This document shows positions 61,401-64,000 of a stretch of DNA of 64,000 bases, in pieces. A model generated the notes under the pieces. That model saw only the letters and a program-made list of their open reading frames with translations, searched no databases and was not told the DNA's origin. Within the stretch, counting starts at the first letter, position 1. The number at the start of each line of letters is the position of its first letter. The stretch covers positions 3,367,149 to 3,431,148 of the forward strand of contig NZ_KB850224.1 of assembly GCF_000369805.1 (NCBI RefSeq), read 5' to 3'. A program made the translations under genes and the position numbers. This DNA is from Acinetobacter sp. NIPH 2100. GTDB taxonomy: Bacteria > Pseudomonadota > Gammaproteobacteria > Pseudomonadales > Moraxellaceae.

Positions 61401-64000
61401 ACTGGTGCAACAGGCAATGGTGCAGGTGGCTTACTCAATGGTGTAAGTGCTGGTAATGGTGAGCATAATTACGGTATTGGGAATGGCAATGGCGACGATG
61501 CAGATTGGACATCTCCAGTCACAACGCCAATCAATTTCATGGGTAACAACATCTCTGGACTTGATAATGACTCTAATTCTAATGCTCTAGGCAATACCTC
61601 AACCAATACCGCGACAACCAATACAACCAATATCGTCTCAGACAATGACAACATCAACCATAGCAACAATGGTACAGGTGCCGGTAGTGGTACTGGTAAC
61701 GGGGTGGGTGGTCTACTCAGTGGTGTTGGTGCAGGCAATGGTGAGCAAAACTATGGCATTGGGAATGGCAATGGCAATGGTGATGATGTTGATGTCGTTA
61801 CCCCTGTCACTACTCCGATCAATGGCCTAGGTAATGAGTTTTCCTTCGTTGGTGATGCCAATAATGCCTCCCACAATAATGCGGCAACCACAACAACCAA
61901 TACGGTGCTAGATAACGACACCACCAACAACAGCAATAACGGTACAAGTGTCGGTGGTACTACGGGTAACGGTGTTGGCGGCGGTATCGGCAATGGCATT
62001 GGTGCAGGCAATGGTGAACATAACTACGGTATCGGCAATGGTAACGGTGATGATGCAAGTGTCACCATGCCAGTGACAGCACCAGTCAATGGTTTAGGTA
62101 ATTCCTGGACATTCTTTGGTGATACAACCAATACTTCTGTCAATAATGGTTCAACCACAACAACCAACAACCTTCAGGACAATGACACCACCAACAATAG
62201 CAATAACGGTACACTTGTAGGTGGTAGTGCAGGTAATGGTGTTGGCGGTGGTATCGGCAATGGCATTGGCTCTGGCAATGGCGACCATAATTTTGGTATT
62301 GGTAATGGTATTGGCGGTGATGCCAATGTGGTGGCGCCAATCACCAGCCCTGTTAATTTCTCAGGTAACGCGGGCTCTATTTTTGGTAATGCAACCTCCA
62401 ACTCAATCAACAACTCCTCTACAACAGCCAATAACAATTTCCAAGACAACGATACGATAAACAATAGTAATAACGGTGGCGTAGGAACTGGCTCTGGTAG
62501 TGATCTTGGAGGAATTCTGAATGGTATTGCCGCAGGCAATGGTGAACACAACTACGGTATCGGCAATGGTATTGCAGATGATTCGAGTATCGTAATCCCA
62601 ATTACCACACCATTAAATGCATCAGGCAATGCTTTCTCAATTTTTGGTGATGCAACCTCAAACTCAGTCAACAACTCTTCAACCACGACTAACAATAATG
62701 TTCAAGATAACGATACAACCAATAACAGCAATAGCGGCGGTAATGCTGCAAATGGCTCAGGTGGTATCGGCAATGGCATCGCTTCAGGCAATGGTGAACA
62801 TAACTACGGTATCGGCAACGGTATTGCAGATGATGCAAGTATTATCATCCCAATCACAACACCTGTGAATGCATCAGGGAATGCTTTCTCGATCTTTGGC
62901 AATGCAACTTCGAATTCAACCAATAACTCATCTACGACAACCACGAATAATTTCCAAGACAATGACACCACCAATAATAGTAATGGCGGCGGCACGGGTG
63001 TTGGTTCTGGCGGTGGTATTGGTAATGGTATCGCTTCAGGCAATGGTGAACACAACTATGGTATCGGCAATGGGATTGCAGATGATGCAAACTTTGTCGC
63101 TCCAATTGCGATTCCAATTAACTTCTCAGGTAATGCAATCTCATTATTTGGTACAGCAACTTCAACCTCAACCAATAATGCAACAACGACCACGCATAAT
63201 AACTTCCAAGACAATGACACTGAAAATAATGGTTCAGTCGGCAATGGCTCTGGTGGTATCGGCAACGGTATTGGTGCAGGTAATGGCGACCAAAACTATG
63301 GTATCGGCAATGGCGTTGGAGATGGTACCAACATGGTGACGCCAATTACTATCCCGATCAACTTCTCTGGCAATGCAATCTCTGTACTCGATTTAAATAG
63401 CATATCGCATGGTGATCTGGTTACACCTGTCACTAATCTTGCCACTGTTGTGACAGGTGATGCTGATAGCACGGGTGTCTTGGGTACCGTAACTGGTGCA
63501 GTCGGTGGTGTGACTGCTAGCGTAGACGGCATTATTAGTGGAGATTACAATCCGATCGATGTGGTCACTGGCATTGTTGGTGGTGTTCTCAGTGGTGAAG
63601 GTGGTAGTCCTCTCGATCTAGTCACAAGTGTTGTTGGTGGCGTACTTGGTGGTGAAGGAAGCAGCCCTCTCGACATCATTACTGGAACAATTGGCGGTGT
63701 AATTGGTGGCGACGGTGGTCCTCTTGGTGCAGTCACTGGAATCATCGGTGGTATTACTGGCGGTATCGGTGGTGGTGATGGCAGTCCTCTTGGCGCAGTC
63801 ACTGGAATCATCGGCGGCATTACTGGCGGTATTGGCGGCGGTGATGGCGGTCCTCTGGGTGCAGTCACTGGCATCATCGGTGGTATCACTGGTGGAATTG
63901 GTGGCGGTGACGGCGGTCCTCTTGGCGCAGTCACTGGCATCATCGGTGGCATTACTGGCGGTATTGGTGACGGTGGCCCTCTGGGTGCAGTCACCGGAAT
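58410..64000 (+). CDS. Giant Gly/Asn/Thr-rich repeat protein, C-terminus beyond window
   Basis: One frame from the ATG at 58410 stays open to the window edge (at least 1,863 codons) without a stop. All repeat anchors are in the same frame and all spacings are multiples of three, so it is coding and not chance. The short N-terminus (MLFKNILSPIKSILSLSS) is not a standard Sec signal. Nineteen modules of about 86 residues follow, each with GNGEHNYGIGNGNGDD-like and QDNDTTNNSN-like motifs. From about 63540 on, 22-residue repeats such as GPLGAVTGIIGGITGGIGGG take over. My translation contains no Arg or Cys. Gly- and Asp-rich motifs resemble RTX-type calcium sites, so a type I secreted surface protein or adhesin is a plausible inference. 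I know no exact family. Confidence 0.75.
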   Translation, partial: MLFKNILSPIKSILSLSSNSQGSSSSVNTVVPTVQNTVIEDSSTTTNTNNGTNTSHGGLLNDIAAGNGSHNYGPGLGNANDFSFTPSFTAAFQPFSNSFSWLGTTAPITTANTTPTTSTTQIHDNDIVNNSNTGTQAGNGNAGGILNGIAAGNGEHNYGVGNGNADDASVTVPWTTPGQAISNSIAAVGDTDVNAVNTSPTTSSTQIQDNDTTNNSNTGIGAAGNGSAGGLLNGIGAGNGEQNYGIGNGNGDDAGITTPVTAPFQAIGNSAAAIGGGHVNGLNSTSTTNSSVINDNDTTNNSNNGVGIAGTGNGVGAGLLNGIGAGNGEHNYGIGNGNGDDASVTVPWTTPVQAVGNSVAGIGGGDVDSVNTSTTGTSTTIHDNDTINNSNNGTGLTGTGNGLGGWGNGPAAGNGQQNYGIGNGNGDDASVTTPITVPFQTIGNSVAGIGGGDVTSATNTSTSSNTNIQDNDTTNNSNNGVGAAGNGSHGGLLNGVSAGNGEHNYGIGNGNGEDVDITTPWTTPVQAVGNSISGIGGGDVDSVNTSTTTSTTNIQDNDSTNNSNNSATNVIGNGLGGLANGPAAGNGEQNYGIGNGNGDDASFTAPVTAPFQTIGNSVSGIGTHDVDSVNNVSTNSSTAIQDNDTTNNSNNGVGAATNGNEGGLLNGVSGGNDENNFGIGNGNGDDADITTPWTTPVQAVGNSVSAIGGGDVNSVNTAATTSSTHIQDNDTTNNSNHATGVAGNGFGGIANGPAEGNGEQNYGIGNGNGDDAGVTIPVTSPFQGLGNSVSAIGGGDVNSVNTAPTNASTVIEDNDTTNNGKSGVGATGNGSAGGLLNGVSAGNDEHNYGIGNGNGDDASVTTPITTPVQVLGNSVAGVGGDVDSVNTAPTNTSNIVYDNDTTNNSNSGVSTNAGNGLGGLGNGPAAGNGEQNYGIGNGNGDDVDITAPWTTPVHVLGNSAGVIGGGDVSSVNNGSTNTLNYVQDNDTTNNSNNGTGVTGATGNGAGGLLNGVSAGNGEHNYGIGNGNGDDADWTSPVTTPINFMGNNISGLDNDSNSNALGNTSTNTATTNTTNIVSDNDNINHSNNGTGAGSGTGNGVGGLLSGVGAGNGEQNYGIGNGNGNGDDVDVVTPVTTPINGLGNEFSFVGDANNASHNNAATTTTNTVLDNDTTNNSNNGTSVGGTTGNGVGGGIGNGIGAGNGEHNYGIGNGNGDDASVTMPVTAPVNGLGNSWTFFGDTTNTSVNNGSTTTTNNLQDNDTTNNSNNGTLVGGSAGNGVGGGIGNGIGSGNGDHNFGIGNGIGGDANVVAPITSPVNFSGNAGSIFGNATSNSINNSSTTANNNFQDNDTINNSNNGGVGTGSGSDLGGILNGIAAGNGEHNYGIGNGIADDSSIVIPITTPLNASGNAFSIFGDATSNSVNNSSTTTNNNVQDNDTTNNSNSGGNAANGSGGIGNGIASGNGEHNYGIGNGIADDASIIIPITTPVNASGNAFSIFGNATSNSTNNSSTTTTNNFQDNDTTNNSNGGGTGVGSGGGIGNGIASGNGEHNYGIGNGIADDANFVAPIAIPINFSGNAISLFGTATSTSTNNATTTTHNNFQDNDTENNGSVGNGSGGIGNGIGAGNGDQNYGIGNGVGDGTNMVTPITIPINFSGNAISVLDLNSISHGDLVTPVTNLATVVTGDADSTGVLGTVTGAVGGVTASVDGIISGDYNPIDVVTGIVGGVLSGEGGSPLDLVTSVVGGVLGGEGSSPLDIITGTIGGVIGGDGGPLGAVTGIIGGITGGIGGGDGSPLGAVTGIIGGITGGIGGGDGGPLGAVTGIIGGITGGIGGGDGGPLGAVTGIIGGITGGIGDGGPLGAVTG
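58560..63380 (+). repeat. 19 tandem modules of about 252-282 bp inside the giant gene
   Basis: The shared anchor codons for Asn-Tyr/Phe-Gly occur at 58620, 58878, 59136, 59400, 59661, 59919, 60177, 60435, 60690, 60948, 61203, 61467, 61749, 62022, 62289, 62550, 62802, 63054 and 63294. Spacings range from 240 to 282 bases, all divisible by three. Modules 1-10 alternate between two subtypes, while 11-18 drift toward a third type. Confidence 0.93.
63540..64000 (+). repeat. 22-residue (66-bp) Gly-rich repeats at the right edge
   Basis: The codons for Pro-Leu recur at 63720, 63786, 63852, 63918 (spacing 66) and 63978 (60). Each unit reads close to PLGAVTGIIGGITGG followed by IGGGDG. Earlier, looser units (SPLDLVTSVVGG, SPLDIITGTIGG) lead into them. 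The array continues past the window. Confidence 0.93.

Noticed and set aside
58410..63400. CRISPR array interpretation of the regularly spaced repeats
   Set aside because: The period is about 260 bases, the repeats are coding in one frame and similar throughout, and no cas genes are present.
58431..63994. Many Pro/Leu/Ser-rich minus-strand open frames opposite the repeat gene
   Set aside because: They are complementary-strand shadows of the in-frame plus-strand repeats, have no ribosome binding sites, and break up wherever the repeat changes phase.

Overview
The window looks like chromosomal DNA of an Acinetobacter species (Gammaproteobacteria, Moraxellaceae). The base composition is AT-rich. 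The gene set supports this placement: ackA-pta, class I fumarase, tig-clpP-clpX, a leuA with a leucine leader peptide, metX-metW, tatABC, PhoX/PhoA phosphatases, and TonB receptors paired with PiuC-type hydroxylases. The assignment rests on remembered family and gene-order patterns, not on a search. Almost every gene is intact. I see no insertion sequence, prophage, CRISPR array or rRNA. The only RNA gene found is a tRNA-Arg(ACG).

Layout. 1-2050: end of a CidA/LrgA gene, an LrgB gene, and two tandem DUF2147 exported proteins. 2069-9670: the periplasmic protease Prc, NagZ of peptidoglycan recycling, a SAM methyltransferase, an alpha/beta hydrolase fused to a PilZ-like domain, and ProA. 9967-13307: the AckA-Pta acetate pathway. 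13362-19746: a methyltransferase, a divergent EamA transporter/AraC regulator pair, fumarase, a duplicated DUF2059 gene and a DUF2846 lipoprotein. 19900-23542: ClpX, ClpP and trigger factor on the minus strand. 23713-33894: an iron region with three TonB-dependent receptors, each preceded by a Fur-box-like site, two PKHD (PiuC-type) hydroxylases, and a flavin alpha-hydroxy-acid oxidase overlapping one of them. 34133-38514: the leucine leader and leuA, then a metX-metW-Sel1 operon with overlapping genes. 38555-40801: a SUKH (immunity-type) gene, rdgB and an AEC transporter. 40955-48690: tatABC, a Tat-dependent PhoX lipoprotein behind tandem Pho boxes, and on the other strand a PhoA pair behind another Pho-box-like array. 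48832-57896: NRDE protein, Lgt, WrbA, a YihY membrane protein, a second EamA/AraC pair, FAH and YcxB-like proteins, an SRPBCC-like exported protein and the tRNA.

58410 to the right edge is one open plus-strand frame of at least 1,863 codons. It carries 19 copies of a roughly 86-residue Gly/Asn/Thr/Asp-rich module followed by 22-residue Gly-rich repeats, and it runs off the window. I regard it as the most unusual object here: a giant, probably secreted or surface, low-complexity repeat protein of unknown function. Open minus-strand frames opposite it are shadows of the repeats.

Recurring theme: paralogous pairs (DUF2147, DUF2059, PiuC, PhoA, EamA/AraC) and genes grouped by physiological stress, namely iron and phosphate. 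Start codons were moved from the longest frame to internal starts with better ribosome binding sites or family-consistent N-termini for prc, the PilZ hydrolase, proA, the DUF2846 lipoprotein, tig, the second TonB receptor, the hydroxy-acid oxidase, the second PiuC, the AEC transporter, tatA, wrbA, yihY, the FAH gene and the SRPBCC-like gene.
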